Shown: in pieces, positions 17,618 to 29,154 of the stretch
Layout of the letters: each line of letters begins with the position of its first letter
How positions within the stretch are numbered: position 1 is the first letter of the stretch
Made by a program: the position numbers and the translations under genes
Origin: Candidatus Krumholzibacteriota bacterium
Lineage (GTDB): Bacteria; Krumholzibacteriota; Krumholzibacteriia; JACNKJ01
DNA: 64,000 bases
Assembly: GCA_016933175.1 (NCBI GenBank)
Contig: JAFGBK010000052.1
Coordinates: forward strand, 1-64,000
Reading direction: 5' to 3'
The notes under the pieces: generated by a model
The model's database searches: none
Seen by the model: the letters and a program-made list of their open reading frames with translations, nothing else
What the model was told of the DNA's origin: nothing

Positions 17618-19018
17618 ATGAAGTCGACCCGTTGGCTCACAGCGCTGCTCCTCGCGGCCGCTCTGGGCCTCACGGCCTGTTCCCTCCTGGCTCCCGACGA
17701 GGAGGCCCTGGCCCCGCCGCCCGTGCAACCCGGCACCGCGGACTTCAGCGTCTTCGTGGCCCTGGGCAACAGCCTGACGGCCGGCGTGCAATCGGGTGCC
17801 CTCTACGAGAGCGCCCAGCAGAGGAGCTGGGCGGCCCTGCTGGCGGCCGCCATGGACACCGGGTTCGAGCTGCCGTTGATCGCCGATCCCGGCTACTTCA
17901 ACTGGGTGGATCCCGTCGGCCATCTGGCCGTGAGCTTCGACAGCACCGGCGAGGCCGGCATCGACCCCGTTCCCTGGTCCGCGGGAGAGCCGGCCCTGCT
18001 CAACGCCGCGCTGCCACTCCCCTACCATGACCTGGGCATCCCGGGCGCCCTTGCCTGGGATCTGCTCAACGCGCGCGGAGCGGACGATTGCTTCAGCGCG
18101 CTATTCGGGGGCTCGCCCAATCCGTACTTCGATGTGATCCTGCGCAACGACGACATCGACTGGACGGCGGCCGGCGCCGCGGAGGCCGACCTGACGCCCC
18201 TGGCGCAGGCCGCCCTGCTCTCGCCCACCTTCCTCGCGGTGTGGATCGGCAACAACGAGATCCTGGGTGCGGCCACCCGGGGCGACGGCACGCCCCTGGT
18301 GTCCCCCGACGATTTCGCCGGTCTCTACACGGGGCTTCTCGACGCCATCGCCGCGACGATGCCCGGTGCGGACGTCATCGCGGCCAACGTGCCGCCCGTC
18401 GCCTGCTGCCCCTTCTTCACGACCATTCCCTGGCTGGTGGTCGACGGCGACCACGTGCCGGTTCTGGACGGAGCGGGCCTGCCCATCGGTCTGCTGTCGG
18501 CCGAGGTGGGACAGCTCGTGGCCGGCGATCGGGTGCTGCTCACTGCCAAGGATTACATGGAGGATGGCATGGGTATCCCCGACGCGGTACTGGTGGGATT
18601 CCTCATGGCGGAGCTGGGCGTGGATTCGCTGACGGCGGTCGGCGTCTTGACCGGTCCGGCAACGCCCTTCCCCCGGCATGGGCAGCCCCTGCCGGAAAGC
18701 CTGACCCTCACGGCGTCCGAGCTGGACGATCTGGCTGGCGCCGTCCTCGCCTACAACACCGTCATCGACACCCTGGCGGCGGCGCGCAGCATTCCCGTGG
18801 TGGACATCCACGCCCTGCTGGCGCGGGGCGCCGCCGAGGGACTGGTCCATAACGGCCAGCTGCTGACCGCGGAGCTGGTCACGGGCGGCCTCTTCAGCCT
18901 GGACGGAGTGCACCCCGCGGACCTGGGCCACGCCGTGGTGGCGGAGGCGTTCGCGCGGGTGATCAACGAGACCTGGAGCGCGCGGCTCCGCGTGCCCGAG
19001 CAGCCGCTGCTGCCCTAG
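17618..19018 (+). CDS. SGNH/GDSL-family lipoprotein esterase/lipase
   Basis: Lipobox LTAC; FVALGNSLTAG (block I), VWIGNNEILG (block III), SLDGVHPADLGHAVVAEAF (block V). Confidence 0.82.
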   Translation: MKSTRWLTALLLAAALGLTACSLLAPDEEALAPPPVQPGTADFSVFVALGNSLTAGVQSGALYESAQQRSWAALLAAAMDTGFELPLIADPGYFNWVDPVGHLAVSFDSTGEAGIDPVPWSAGEPALLNAALPLPYHDLGIPGALAWDLLNARGADDCFSALFGGSPNPYFDVILRNDDIDWTAAGAAEADLTPLAQAALLSPTFLAVWIGNNEILGAATRGDGTPLVSPDDFAGLYTGLLDAIAATMPGADVIAANVPPVACCPFFTTIPWLVVDGDHVPVLDGAGLPIGLLSAEVGQLVAGDRVLLTAKDYMEDGMGIPDAVLVGFLMAELGVDSLTAVGVLTGPATPFPRHGQPLPESLTLTASELDDLAGAVLAYNTVIDTLAAARSIPVVDIHALLARGAAEGLVHNGQLLTAELVTGGLFSLDGVHPADLGHAVVAEAFARVINETWSARLRVPEQPLLP

Positions 19019-19674
19019 CCCTTCTCGCCGCGAGGCGCTGAGCGCACCGGCTTGGCGATGCTGGGCCGGCGCGGCGCCTCCATCATCTGCTCATCCGTCA
19101 GGCCTGCCGCGTAGTCGCGGATAATGCCATAGGTCTCGAGCAGCAGCGCGCGGTCGGGATCGTCCACGACGCGCAGGCGGCGCAGGCCGGGCAGGAAGAA
19201 CTGCACCGTGAGGCTGGATTCCATGATTCCCATCTGCAGGCAGCGGCGGTGCTCCTTGGGGATCTCCACGTAGACGTTGATGAAGTCGCGGCTCGCCGCG
19301 ACGAGGGTGGAATCCGTGTAGAGGCTGGGCAGCCGGTACAGGCAGTCCCGGCAGGTGTGGTCAAAGAGGTAGAGCGCGAGCGGGATCTTGGTCTCGGCTG
19401 AGATGCGCACGGCCAGATCGAGGTCGTTGTAGAAGTAGACCCGGTTCGGGTGTACGCGGATCCGACCGGCAGCGATGAAGTCGATGTCCGGATCGAGGTT
19501 GGAATTGCGGTCGTCGATGGAGTTCTGGTCGTAGATCCACTGGCGGTACTCGTGGCCCGCGTACCAGAGGCTGTCTCGCACCGCCGTGCCCGTGAGGGGC
19601 GCGTCGTCGCCGGCCGTCGCGGTCATGGGGATCAGAAGTCCTGACAGGATCAGGACCAGGATCGCTCGCTTCAT
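19015..19674 (-). CDS. Exported thioredoxin-like protein of unknown function
   Basis: Signal peptide MKRAILVLILSGLLIPMTATAG; ETKIPLALYLFDHTCRDCLYRLPSLYTDSTLVA has a thioredoxin-like CxxC. Confidence 0.5.
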   Translation of the reverse strand: MKRAILVLILSGLLIPMTATAGDDAPLTGTAVRDSLWYAGHEYRQWIYDQNSIDDRNSNLDPDIDFIAAGRIRVHPNRVYFYNDLDLAVRISAETKIPLALYLFDHTCRDCLYRLPSLYTDSTLVAASRDFINVYVEIPKEHRRCLQMGIMESSLTVQFFLPGLRRLRVVDDPDRALLLETYGIIRDYAAGLTDEQMMEAPRRPSIAKPVRSAPRGEKG

Positions 19675-19738
19675 GGTGTCGCCCTCCGCTCGTGGGTCGG
19701 GGAAAGTTAGCAACGGACCGCCGGGCGCCGCAAGGCGC

Positions 19739-20779
19739 TCAGGCGGGAAGGTGCCGGCCGGCCAGGGATTCCAGCAGCGTCGTCGCGAACAACTGCGGCA
19801 GGCTCTCCCGCGGCAGCCGCTTGACCTGCAGATCCAGCTTCTGGAGGTTGAAGAGCCAGGCCAGCAACTGGCGCCGGCTCAGGGCCCCGGCCCTCTCGAC
19901 GTACTCGCGCGCCCGTCCTCCCCAGAGCGGCAGGCGCGCGGCCGCCTGGGCGGGCGGCAGGCCCTCGTCCAGAAGCAGGCGCGCGCGCAGCAGCATGGTG
20001 ACGGTCCAGCCCAGGGCGGGCACCAGCGAGGCGGGATTATACACGCCGGAATCCAGGAGTTCCCGCAGGTGGCCCAGGGCCTCGGCCTCGCCGCCGGGGC
20101 GTAGGGTGGCCGCCAGCCGCCAGACGTCCTCCAGGCGCTGGCGTCCCACCAGGCGCTGCAGGTCCGCGGCGCGGATGCGGCCGCCGGGCTCCACCATCAG
20201 CGACAGCTTGTCCAGCTCGCTCTCGATCTCGCCGGGATCCTCGGGCAGGGCTTCCACCAGCAGGCCCGGCACCGCTGCCGCGAAGGCCAGCCCGCGTGCG
20301 CGAAGCCGAGACGCCGTCCAGTCCACGAGCTGCCGGGCCGAGAGGGCCTCGAACTTGAGGACGAGTCCGCCGGCCTTGGCGATGCGGTTCTTGGCGGCCG
20401 TGAGCTGCGCGAGGTTGGGCGCCTCCAGGCAGAGCACGTTCTGGCCGGGCGTCTCCGCAAGATAATGCGCCAGCGCATCGCGCGTCTCCGCAGCCAGAAC
20501 ACCGGGCACCTCCAGGTGGATCAGCTTGCGGCCGCCGAAGAAGGAATAGCTGCGCAGGATGGCCTCAACATCGGCCCAATCGCTGTGACGGTCGAGGCGA
20601 CGGGATTCGAAGCTGAAATCCGCGGTACCGGACGGCACGATGCGGTCACGCAGCGTCTCGACGGCACGTCTCCGGAACCAGTAGTTCTCGCCGTGGAACA
20701 GGTAGAACGGACGCAGCGCGGCGGTCAGGTCCTCGTCGAGCCTGCGCAGGGGGTCCTCCTTGCCACGCCGTGTTGCCAT
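19739..20779 (-). CDS. holA: DNA polymerase III subunit delta
   Basis: PFYLFHGENYWFRRRAVETLRD, KLIHLEVPG, DPGEIESELDKLSLM; HolA architecture. Confidence 0.85.
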   Translation of the reverse strand: MATRRGKEDPLRRLDEDLTAALRPFYLFHGENYWFRRRAVETLRDRIVPSGTADFSFESRRLDRHSDWADVEAILRSYSFFGGRKLIHLEVPGVLAAETRDALAHYLAETPGQNVLCLEAPNLAQLTAAKNRIAKAGGLVLKFEALSARQLVDWTASRLRARGLAFAAAVPGLLVEALPEDPGEIESELDKLSLMVEPGGRIRAADLQRLVGRQRLEDVWRLAATLRPGGEAEALGHLRELLDSGVYNPASLVPALGWTVTMLLRARLLLDEGLPPAQAAARLPLWGGRAREYVERAGALSRRQLLAWLFNLQKLDLQVKRLPRESLPQLFATTLLESLAGRHLPA

Positions 20780-20837
20780 GCCGTTCTAGGTAGCAACAAT
20801 GCGGGGCCCGGGCAAGTACAAACGCGGGTTTCTTCTG

Positions 20838-20845
20838 CTATACTG
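20838..20845 (+). promoter_or_regulatory. Extended -10 promoter element
   Basis: TGCTATACTGGG (TGnTATACT), same element as in the predicted 6S promoter. Confidence 0.35.
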
Positions 20846-20936
20846 GGCGGGAACCGATCGTGCGTGATCTTCTCCCGAAGCCCGGGACCGCGCTGCGGCG
20901 CGCAGCCGATCACGGCGACAAGCGGCATTGTACACC

Positions 20937-22244
20937 ATGGATGCTTGGTTCCGCGGACGGCGGCTGGTTGTTCTCATCGGCGCATGCTTTGCCATCGCGC
21001 TTGGTCTCTATGCGCGCGGTTTCGACAACGGCTTCCGGCGCGACGATTACTGGTTTCTCGAGCATGTCATATCGCAGCCGGCCGCCGACGCCGTCTTCCA
21101 CCCACTCGAGGGTATTCCCTTCTTCCGTCCGGGCGCCGTCGCGGTCTTCCTGCTCGAGTACCGCCTTTTCGGCCTTGCGGGCGGGCCCTACATCGCCTTC
21201 AACTTCATCCTGCACGCGCTGATCGCGCTTGCGACCTGGGCGGTGCTGCGCGCCTTGGGCTTCCGTCGCGAGGTGAGCGTCACGGCCGCCGGGTTCTTCC
21301 TGATCGGTTTTGGTCACTTCGGCAAGCAGGTGCTGTGGGCGTGCACCAGCGGGCCTCTCGTCGCGGTGCTCCTCTCGCTGGTCGCGGTGCTCGCGACGAA
21401 GGCCTGGCTCGGCGCCGCCGCCGCGCGCACTCGCGCCCGGCACCTGTGGCCGCCGGTGACGGTGGCGGTACTGCTCGCGGGCCCGCTCTTCCACGAACTG
21501 GCCTTCCTGACGCCCCTGCTGGTCATGCCGCTCCTGCTCGGGCGTCAGGGTCGCCGCGCCGCGCCCCTCGGCGTGCGGTTGGCGGTGCTGCTCGGCCCCA
21601 TCCTCCTGTGGTCGGCGGTTTTCCTCCAGCTTTCCGCTACGGAACCCCGCTACATGCGCATGGCCGGCGAGGCGCTGGCGGCGCCGCTCTACCAGCTCCG
21701 TCACGTGCTGCGCAGCCTCGCCTTCATGGTGATCCCCTTCCAGCAATGCTATCTGCTGGAACAGGCGCCGGCGTTTCTCGGGCGCCTGGGCGGCATCGCC
21801 GGCATCCTCCAGATGACCGTCGGCGGTCTGCTGGTCGCGGCGTCCATCCTTCTGCTTCGCCGGGGTGACACGAAGCTGCGCTTTCTCGTCCTGTGGATCT
21901 ACCTGGCCATCCTTCCCTTCGGCTACATTCGGCTCTCGCAGGACTGGTTCTGTCTGCGCTACGTCTACTACGCCGCCGTGCCTTTCTGCGGGCTGTTAGC
22001 CGCGGCCGCCGTCCGCCTGCTCGCCGGGCGGAGAACATGGCGGCGAGCGATCGTCCTGACGGTCCTGGCCGTCTACGCGGCGGGCGTCGTCGCGCTCCTC
22101 GTCGCGCTGGAGCGCCAGTACGATCTCAAGGCGAGCTCGGCAGCCCATCGCGCCTGGCTCGCCGAGCTGGAAGCGGCACGGGAAGCCGCCATCCCGGCGG
22201 GGACGTCCGACAATGCAGTTGGCGCGGAGAGAGAATCGCCGTGA
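20937..22244 (+). CDS. GT39-like / dolichyl-phosphate-mannosyltransferase-like integral membrane protein
   Basis: Many TM helices; FDNGFRRDDYWFLEHV near the N-terminus resembles GT-C transferases. Confidence 0.55.
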   Translation: MDAWFRGRRLVVLIGACFAIALGLYARGFDNGFRRDDYWFLEHVISQPAADAVFHPLEGIPFFRPGAVAVFLLEYRLFGLAGGPYIAFNFILHALIALATWAVLRALGFRREVSVTAAGFFLIGFGHFGKQVLWACTSGPLVAVLLSLVAVLATKAWLGAAAARTRARHLWPPVTVAVLLAGPLFHELAFLTPLLVMPLLLGRQGRRAAPLGVRLAVLLGPILLWSAVFLQLSATEPRYMRMAGEALAAPLYQLRHVLRSLAFMVIPFQQCYLLEQAPAFLGRLGGIAGILQMTVGGLLVAASILLLRRGDTKLRFLVLWIYLAILPFGYIRLSQDWFCLRYVYYAAVPFCGLLAAAAVRLLAGRRTWRRAIVLTVLAVYAAGVVALLVALERQYDLKASSAAHRAWLAELEAAREAAIPAGTSDNAVGAERESP

Positions 22245-22277
22245 GTCGGGCGCCGACCGAGGCGACGTAGACCGTCG

Positions 22278-22789
22278 CTACCATTCCCCGAAGATCGCGT
22301 CGAGGATGTCCTCGACGATCTGCTCCAGGGCGCGCACCTCGGCGCCCGCGCGGGTCAGCTCCTCGCCGGCGGCGCTGCTCTCGATGTAGAAATTGGCGCT
22401 ACCGGTGACACGCTTGTCGCGCCAGCCCCGCTGCTGGCCGGTCTGGTCGACGAAGGACACGACGATGGCGATGGAGAGCTTGTACTCGTCCGCCACTCCT
22501 TCGGCGCTGATGGAGAACGGCGCCTCCGTGTAGCGCGTGACGGCCCCCTGCAGCAAGAAATCCTCGTCGCCGGGGCTCACCACCTCCAGGTTGCCGTCCT
22601 GCTCGAGGGCCTCGACGAGCGCTTCCGTCAGCTGGACCTCCAGGTCCGGCTGGCCCGTGCGGTTGTCCAGGAAGGGCACGGCGATGCGGCCGTGCAGCGA
22701 GCGGCCGCGGCTGGTGGTGCGGTAGGCGCAGGCCGACGCGGCGAGCAAAACCGCCAGGCACACGATGATGAGAGCGCGGCGGCGCGGTT

Positions 22790-22793
<4 letters not shown>
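22278..22793 (-). CDS. LPS-assembly lipoprotein LptE-like
   Basis: Lipobox SACAYR; IAVPFLDNRTGQPDLEVQLTEALVEAL...LEQIVEDILDAI pattern. Confidence 0.7.
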
Positions 22794-24208
<1,415 letters not shown>

Positions 24209-24218
24209 CGTTCCTCCT

Positions 24219-25160
24219 CTAGCGCGCGGCCTGCTCGCGGTACCAGTCCACGGTGATGCCCAGACCCGCGGCGAAATCCACCACCGGCTCGTAGCCGAGC
24301 AGCGCGCGGGCGCGGGTGATGTCGGCCATGGAGTGGTCCACGTCGCCCGCGCGGCGCGGCCCGTGGATGGGTTCGATGTCGACGCCCAGACGATCGCGTA
24401 TCTGCCGGAAAAGTTCCAGCACAGAGTAGGAGCCGCCGCAGGCCACGTTCACGGCCTCGCCGTTGGTGCGCGGCGCCGTCATGGCCTTGATGTTGCCTGC
24501 CACGACGTTGGCGACGTAGGTGAAATCGCGCGTCTGCTCGCCGTCGCCGTCGATGACCGGCGGCTCACCCGCGAGCAGCTTGGCGGCGAAGATGGGGATC
24601 ACGGCGGCGTAGGGCGAATTCGGGTCCTGGCGCGGTCCGAACACGTTGAAATAGCGGATGCTCACCGTCTCCAGGCCGTAGACCTCGCTGAAGGCACGGC
24701 AGTAGTACTCCCCCACCAGCTTGGATACGGCGTAGGGCGACAGTGGCTGCGGCACCAGACCCTCGTGCTTGGGGCTGACCTCCGAGTTGCCATAGGCCGA
24801 GCTGCTGCCGGCGTAGACGACGCGCTTGACGCCCGCGTCGCGGGCGGCGACGAGCACGTTCAGGGTGCCGGCGACGTTGACCGCGTTGGTCGTCACGGGA
24901 TCCTTCACCGAACGCGGCACGGATGCCAGGGCCGCCTCGTGAAAGACGTAGTCCTGGCCGGCCACGGCCGCCGCCACGCCGGCGGCGTCGCGCAGGTCCA
25001 CCTCGTGCAGCGTGATCTGCTCACGGAAGCCGGCCAGGTTCGCCGGATGCCCCGTGGAGAAGTTGTCCAGAACGCTGACCGCATTGCCGTCGTCAACGAG
25101 GGCCTGGGCGAGATGGCTGCCGATGAAGCCGGCGCCGCCCGTGACGAGGATCCTGGCCAT
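24219..25160 (-). CDS. NAD-dependent nucleotide-sugar epimerase (UDP-GlcNAc/GlcNAcA 4-epimerase-like)
   Basis: [64 protein letters not shown]. Confidence 0.87.
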   Translation of the reverse strand: MARILVTGGAGFIGSHLAQALVDDGNAVSVLDNFSTGHPANLAGFREQITLHEVDLRDAAGVAAAVAGQDYVFHEAALASVPRSVKDPVTTNAVNVAGTLNVLVAARDAGVKRVVYAGSSSAYGNSEVSPKHEGLVPQPLSPYAVSKLVGEYYCRAFSEVYGLETVSIRYFNVFGPRQDPNSPYAAVIPIFAAKLLAGEPPVIDGDGEQTRDFTYVANVVAGNIKAMTAPRTNGEAVNVACGGSYSVLELFRQIRDRLGVDIEPIHGPRRAGDVDHSMADITRARALLGYEPVVDFAAGLGITVDWYREQAAR

Positions 25161-25169
25161 GCCTGCCTC

Positions 25170-26480
25170 CTAGAGCCGGAAGAGCTTGGGCGAGTCCACA
25201 CCCTTGTATGCGTTGCGGGTGTCCACGACCAGCGGCAGCGCGTCCAGCACGGCCGCGTAGTCGATATCCCGATGGTTCGTGACGATGACGCCCAGGTCGA
25301 ATCCACGCAGGACGGCCGGCGACAAGTCGGCGACCCGCGGCACGCCGGACAGCTCGGGGATGGGATGCGGCACCCAGGCGTCGTGGAAGCTGACCTTGGC
25401 GCCGCGCCCTTGCAGGAGCTTGACGATGTCCAGGGCGGGGCTCTCCCGGTAGTCGTCGATGTCGTTCTTGTAGGCGACGCCCAGTACCAGCAGCCGCGAG
25501 CCGTTGACGGCCTTGCGCTGCGAGTTCAGGGCCTCGCAGACCCGCTCCACCACGTGATCGGGCATGTGGCCGTTGATCTCGCCGGCCAGCTCGATGAAGC
25601 GCGCCTCGTAGCCGTGCAGGCGCGCCTTCCAGGAAAGATAGAAGGGGTCGATGGGGATGCAGTGCCCGCCCAGGCCCGGCCCCGGGTAGAAGGGCATGAA
25701 GCCGAACGGCTTTGTGGCCGCCGCGTCGATGACGTCCCAGACATCGATGTCCATCCGGCGGCAGATCATCGCGATCTCGTTGACGAGCCCGATGTTCACC
25801 GAGCGGAAGGTGTTCTCCAGGAGCTTGACCGTCTCGGCCACGCGGCAGGTCGAGACGGGCACCACGGTGTCGATCGCGCGGGCGTAGAGGGCCGCCGCGA
25901 CCTCGGTGCAGGCCGGGGTGACGCCGCCCACCACCTTCGGGATGTTGCGGGTCTGGTAGACGGCGTTGCCCGGATCCACGCGTTCGGGGCTGAAGGCCAC
26001 GAAGATCTCCTCGCCCACCCGGCGGCCGGTCGCCTCCAGCTTGGGCAGGATGACCTCCTCGGTCGTGCCGGGATAGGTGGTGCTCTCGAGGATGACCAGG
26101 GTGCCGTCGCTCAGGTAGCGCGCGATCTGGTCGGTGGCCGCGACGATGAAGGAGATGTCCGGATCGCGGGTCTTTCCCAGCGGCGTCGGCACGGCGATGT
26201 TGATGGTGTCCACCTCGGCCAGGCGCGAGAAGTCCGTGGTGGCCTCCAGCCTCCCCTGCTCCACCAGGGGCGCCAGCTCCCCGGTGGGCACGTCCTGGAT
26301 ATAGCTCTCGCCGCGGCCGATGGCCGCGACCTTCTGCTCGTTCAGATCCACGCCCAGGACGCGCAGTCCGCTCTTGCACAGCTCGACGGCAAGAGGCAGG
26401 CCCACGTAACCCAGGCCGATGACCGCACAGAGGGCCTCGCCCGTGGCAATCTTTTCCTTCAAGGCATCCCGATGGCTCAT
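25170..26480 (-). CDS. Nucleotide-sugar (UDP-GlcNAc-type) 6-dehydrogenase
   Basis: [49 protein letters not shown]. Confidence 0.9.
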   Translation of the reverse strand: MSHRDALKEKIATGEALCAVIGLGYVGLPLAVELCKSGLRVLGVDLNEQKVAAIGRGESYIQDVPTGELAPLVEQGRLEATTDFSRLAEVDTINIAVPTPLGKTRDPDISFIVAATDQIARYLSDGTLVILESTTYPGTTEEVILPKLEATGRRVGEEIFVAFSPERVDPGNAVYQTRNIPKVVGGVTPACTEVAAALYARAIDTVVPVSTCRVAETVKLLENTFRSVNIGLVNEIAMICRRMDIDVWDVIDAAATKPFGFMPFYPGPGLGGHCIPIDPFYLSWKARLHGYEARFIELAGEINGHMPDHVVERVCEALNSQRKAVNGSRLLVLGVAYKNDIDDYRESPALDIVKLLQGRGAKVSFHDAWVPHPIPELSGVPRVADLSPAVLRGFDLGVIVTNHRDIDYAAVLDALPLVVDTRNAYKGVDSPKLFRL

Positions 26481-26546
26481 GCTGTCTCTCCGCTTGATGC
26501 GTGGACCACGACCGTCGCCGGGGGGGTTGCCCGGCGCCGGAACGAC

Positions 26547-26897
26547 CTAGCTATCTTCTTCATCGACAGTGGATTCCGGCCAATTCCGCAACTCCCGCCA
26601 GAGCTCCCTGGCCTCGCGCCAGATGTGGCGGAGGCGGAAGAGCAGGAACAGGAAAAGCACCCCGATCCCGATCGGCAAGAGCCATGCCCGGCCGCCGAAC
26701 TCGGCGAGCAGGCGCACGCGCAGCAACTGGACGGTGGTGTAGAGGAGCCAGATCATGGCGATGTAGAGCAGGAGGGCCACCACGCCCTGGACCACCTTGG
26801 CGATGAACTCCTCGCGCACACGGCTGCGGGCGCGGAAGCGCGAGACCCTCCTTGACGTGCGTCGCGAGGAGCGCGGTCGCAGCAAGATCGGGCTCAT
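26547..26897 (-). CDS. Small membrane protein, unknown function
   Basis: Basic N-terminus and two TM segments; 4-bp overlap with the upstream small ORF. Confidence 0.5.
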   Translation of the reverse strand: MSPILLRPRSSRRTSRRVSRFRARSRVREEFIAKVVQGVVALLLYIAMIWLLYTTVQLLRVRLLAEFGGRAWLLPIGIGVLFLFLLFRLRHIWREARELWRELRNWPESTVDEEDS

Positions 26898-27103
26898 GGC
26901 CGATCCTCCTCCTCGCCGTCGATCTCCTCGAATTCGGCGTCGCGGATCTCCCCCGCCGGAAAGCCCCGCGACGCCGTAGGCTGCGTTTCGGACTGCCGGG
27001 TGGCAGCGCCGGATCCCCGCCGCGGCTGCAGCCAGGAGCGCGTCAGGAGGCGTGCCAGCCAGACGGCCAGGAGGATGAGAAGCAACCGGGACAACCAGAT
27101 CAT
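26894..27103 (-). CDS. Small membrane-anchored protein with acidic tail
   Basis: MIWLSRLLLILLAVWLARLL then AEFEEIDGEEED; overlaps next gene. Confidence 0.45.
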   Translation of the reverse strand: MIWLSRLLLILLAVWLARLLTRSWLQPRRGSGAATRQSETQPTASRGFPAGEIRDAEFEEIDGEEEDRP

Positions 27104-27197
27104 GACACACTCCGCAGGCTGCGTCGGCGAGCCGCGCCGTGGCGGCGTGACTCTAGCAGATGGCGGCAGAGGGGTGTAGGGAAATGCCGAAACCTGA

Positions 27198-27238
27198 TGC
27201 TTCACATGAAGCAGCCGGCGCAATTCATTGCGCCGGCT
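27198..27238. repeat. Two back-to-back perfect inverted repeats
   Basis: TGCTTCA-CA-TGAAGCA sharing one base with AGCCGGCGCAAT-TC-ATTGCGCCGGCT. Confidence 0.75.
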
Positions 27239-27248
27239 TGTCTTCGGG

Positions 27249-27322
27249 TACGCCCGGCAGGATTCGAACCTGCGGCCTCATGCTCCGGAGGCATGCGCTC
27301 TATCCAGCTGAGCTACGGGCGC
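27249..27322 (-). tRNA. tRNA-Arg (CCG)
   Basis: Minus: GCGCCCGTAGCTCAGCTGGATAGAGC-GCATGCCTCCGGAGCATGAGG-CCGCAGGTTCGAATCCTGCCGGGCGT; loop CTCCGGA. Confidence 0.94.
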
Positions 27323-27378
27323 GACACGGCGAAATCTAGGCCATCGGCGCCGGCATTGCCAGATCAAAAACCCGCTTC

Positions 27379-29151
27379 CTAGGATCGCCGCCGGCCTCCG
27401 GCTGGCCCGGCGCGCCGACCGCCGCCGGCGGCGGCCCTGCGTGCCGGGGCGTCGCCTGGCGCTGGCGGCGCCAGCAGCGAGGCCGCCAGGCGTCGTGCGT
27501 CGCCCGCCCCGCCGCTCGCCTCCTCGCCCAGCATGCGGGCCAGCTCGGCGACGCGCGCGTCGCCCTCGAGGCGCTCGACGATGGTCCGCGTGCGCTGCCC
27601 CGTGAACTCCTTGCGCACGAGGAAGTGGCGGCGCGCGACGGCGGCTAGAGGCGCCTGATGCGTGACCAGGATCACCTGGCGCCGGGCGGCGAGCTCACGC
27701 AGGGGATCGGCCAGCGCGCGCGCCGTGTCCGCGCCGAGGCCGGCGTCCACTTCGTCCAGCACCAGGACCGGCGGCGTCTCCGCGCCGAGGCCGAGCAGGT
27801 GCAGGGCGAGGCTGATCCGGGACAGCTCGCCGCCGCTGGGCACCTCGCGCAGCTCTCCCTCGGGCAGGTCGGGATTGGGCCGCACCAGGACGCGGACGCT
27901 GTCCATGCCGGCCTCGCCGGCGTGGAAGCGGAGGCCATTCCGCTCGATCCAGCCGTCCGCCTCCTCGCGCGGCGTCACCTCGACACGCAGCCGGCTGCGC
28001 GCCATCCCCAGTTCGTGCAGGCGCTTCTGCCAGGCCGCGCCCAGCCGCGCGGCGGCGGCGAGGCGTGACTCGCTGAGGGCGGCCGCGCTCCCGGCGAGAG
28101 CCTTCTCGCCCTGCCGGCGCGCCGCGGCCCGCTCGGCCAGGAGGCGCTCGCCCTCGGCCAGGCCCTCCAGCAGGCGGCGCTGCGCGACGGCCCAGTCCAG
28201 GATCTCGTCCAGGGGTACGCCATGCTTGCGTTCCAGGGCGTGCAGGCGGCCCAGCCTCTCGGCGAGGCGCTCGCCCTCGTCGGCCTCGGCGGCGACGGCC
28301 TCGCGACGCTCGGCCAGGCCGCCGGCCAGCTCGCCCATCTGCTCCTCGAGCAGATCGAGGGGCGCGGCGCCGAGCCCGGCCTCGAGGCGGTCGAGGCGAT
28401 CCAGCACGCGGCGCAACTCGGCCAGCCGCGGCGCCAGCCCCCCCTCACCCTCCAGGAGCCGGAGTCCCTCGGCCAGGGTCTCCTGGATGCGGGCCGCGTT
28501 GCGCAGGCGCCGCTCGCGGCTGCCCAGCTCCTCCATCTCGCCGGGCCGGGGATCCAGGGCCGCGATCTCGTCCAGCTGGAAGCGCAGGTACTCCTCGTCG
28601 CGACGGACGCGCGCCAGCTCTAGCGCCAGGCGCTCCTCCTCGGCACGCCGGGTGCGTAACGCCGCCAGGTCGGCGCGGTAGGCGCCCAGCAGATCCGCGT
28701 GCCCCGCCCAGCGATCGAGCAACGCGCGCTGGCTCTCGGCGGCGAGCAGGTCGAGCTGCCCGTGCTGGTCCTGGCGTTCCAGGAGCAGGGCGCCCAGGTC
28801 GCGCAGACGCCGCACGGACAGGGGGAAGCCGTCGAGGAGGGCGCGGCCGCGGCCGTCGGGGCGCAGCTCGCGCGTCACCTGGCACTCGCCGCCTTCGACG
28901 TCGAAGCCTGCCTCGCGCAGGCGCGCCTCGCGGCCGGCGTCCAGCTCGAAGAAGGCCTCCACCCGGGCGCGGTCCGCGCTGGGCCGGATCCAGTCCGTCC
29001 GGGCCCGGCCGCCGGCCACCAGGGTCAGCGCGGCCAGGAGCACGGACTTGCCCGCGCCCGTGACGCCGCTGAGCACGTTGAGGCCACAGTCCAGCTCCAG
29101 GACGGCCTCCTCGACCACGACGAGATCGCGGATGCGCAGGTGGGTGAGCAT
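27379..29151 (-). CDS. recN: DNA repair protein RecN
   Basis: MLTHLRIRDLVVVEEAVLELDCGLNVLSGVTGAGKSVLLAAL, GGELSRISLALHLL, VLVLDEVDAGLG. Confidence 0.93.
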   Translation of the reverse strand: MLTHLRIRDLVVVEEAVLELDCGLNVLSGVTGAGKSVLLAALTLVAGGRARTDWIRPSADRARVEAFFELDAGREARLREAGFDVEGGECQVTRELRPDGRGRALLDGFPLSVRRLRDLGALLLERQDQHGQLDLLAAESQRALLDRWAGHADLLGAYRADLAALRTRRAEEERLALELARVRRDEEYLRFQLDEIAALDPRPGEMEELGSRERRLRNAARIQETLAEGLRLLEGEGGLAPRLAELRRVLDRLDRLEAGLGAAPLDLLEEQMGELAGGLAERREAVAAEADEGERLAERLGRLHALERKHGVPLDEILDWAVAQRRLLEGLAEGERLLAERAAARRQGEKALAGSAAALSESRLAAAARLGAAWQKRLHELGMARSRLRVEVTPREEADGWIERNGLRFHAGEAGMDSVRVLVRPNPDLPEGELREVPSGGELSRISLALHLLGLGAETPPVLVLDEVDAGLGADTARALADPLRELAARRQVILVTHQAPLAAVARRHFLVRKEFTGQRTRTIVERLEGDARVAELARMLGEEASGGAGDARRLAASLLAPPAPGDAPARRAAAGGGRRAGPAGGRRRS

Positions 29152-29154
29152 GCC

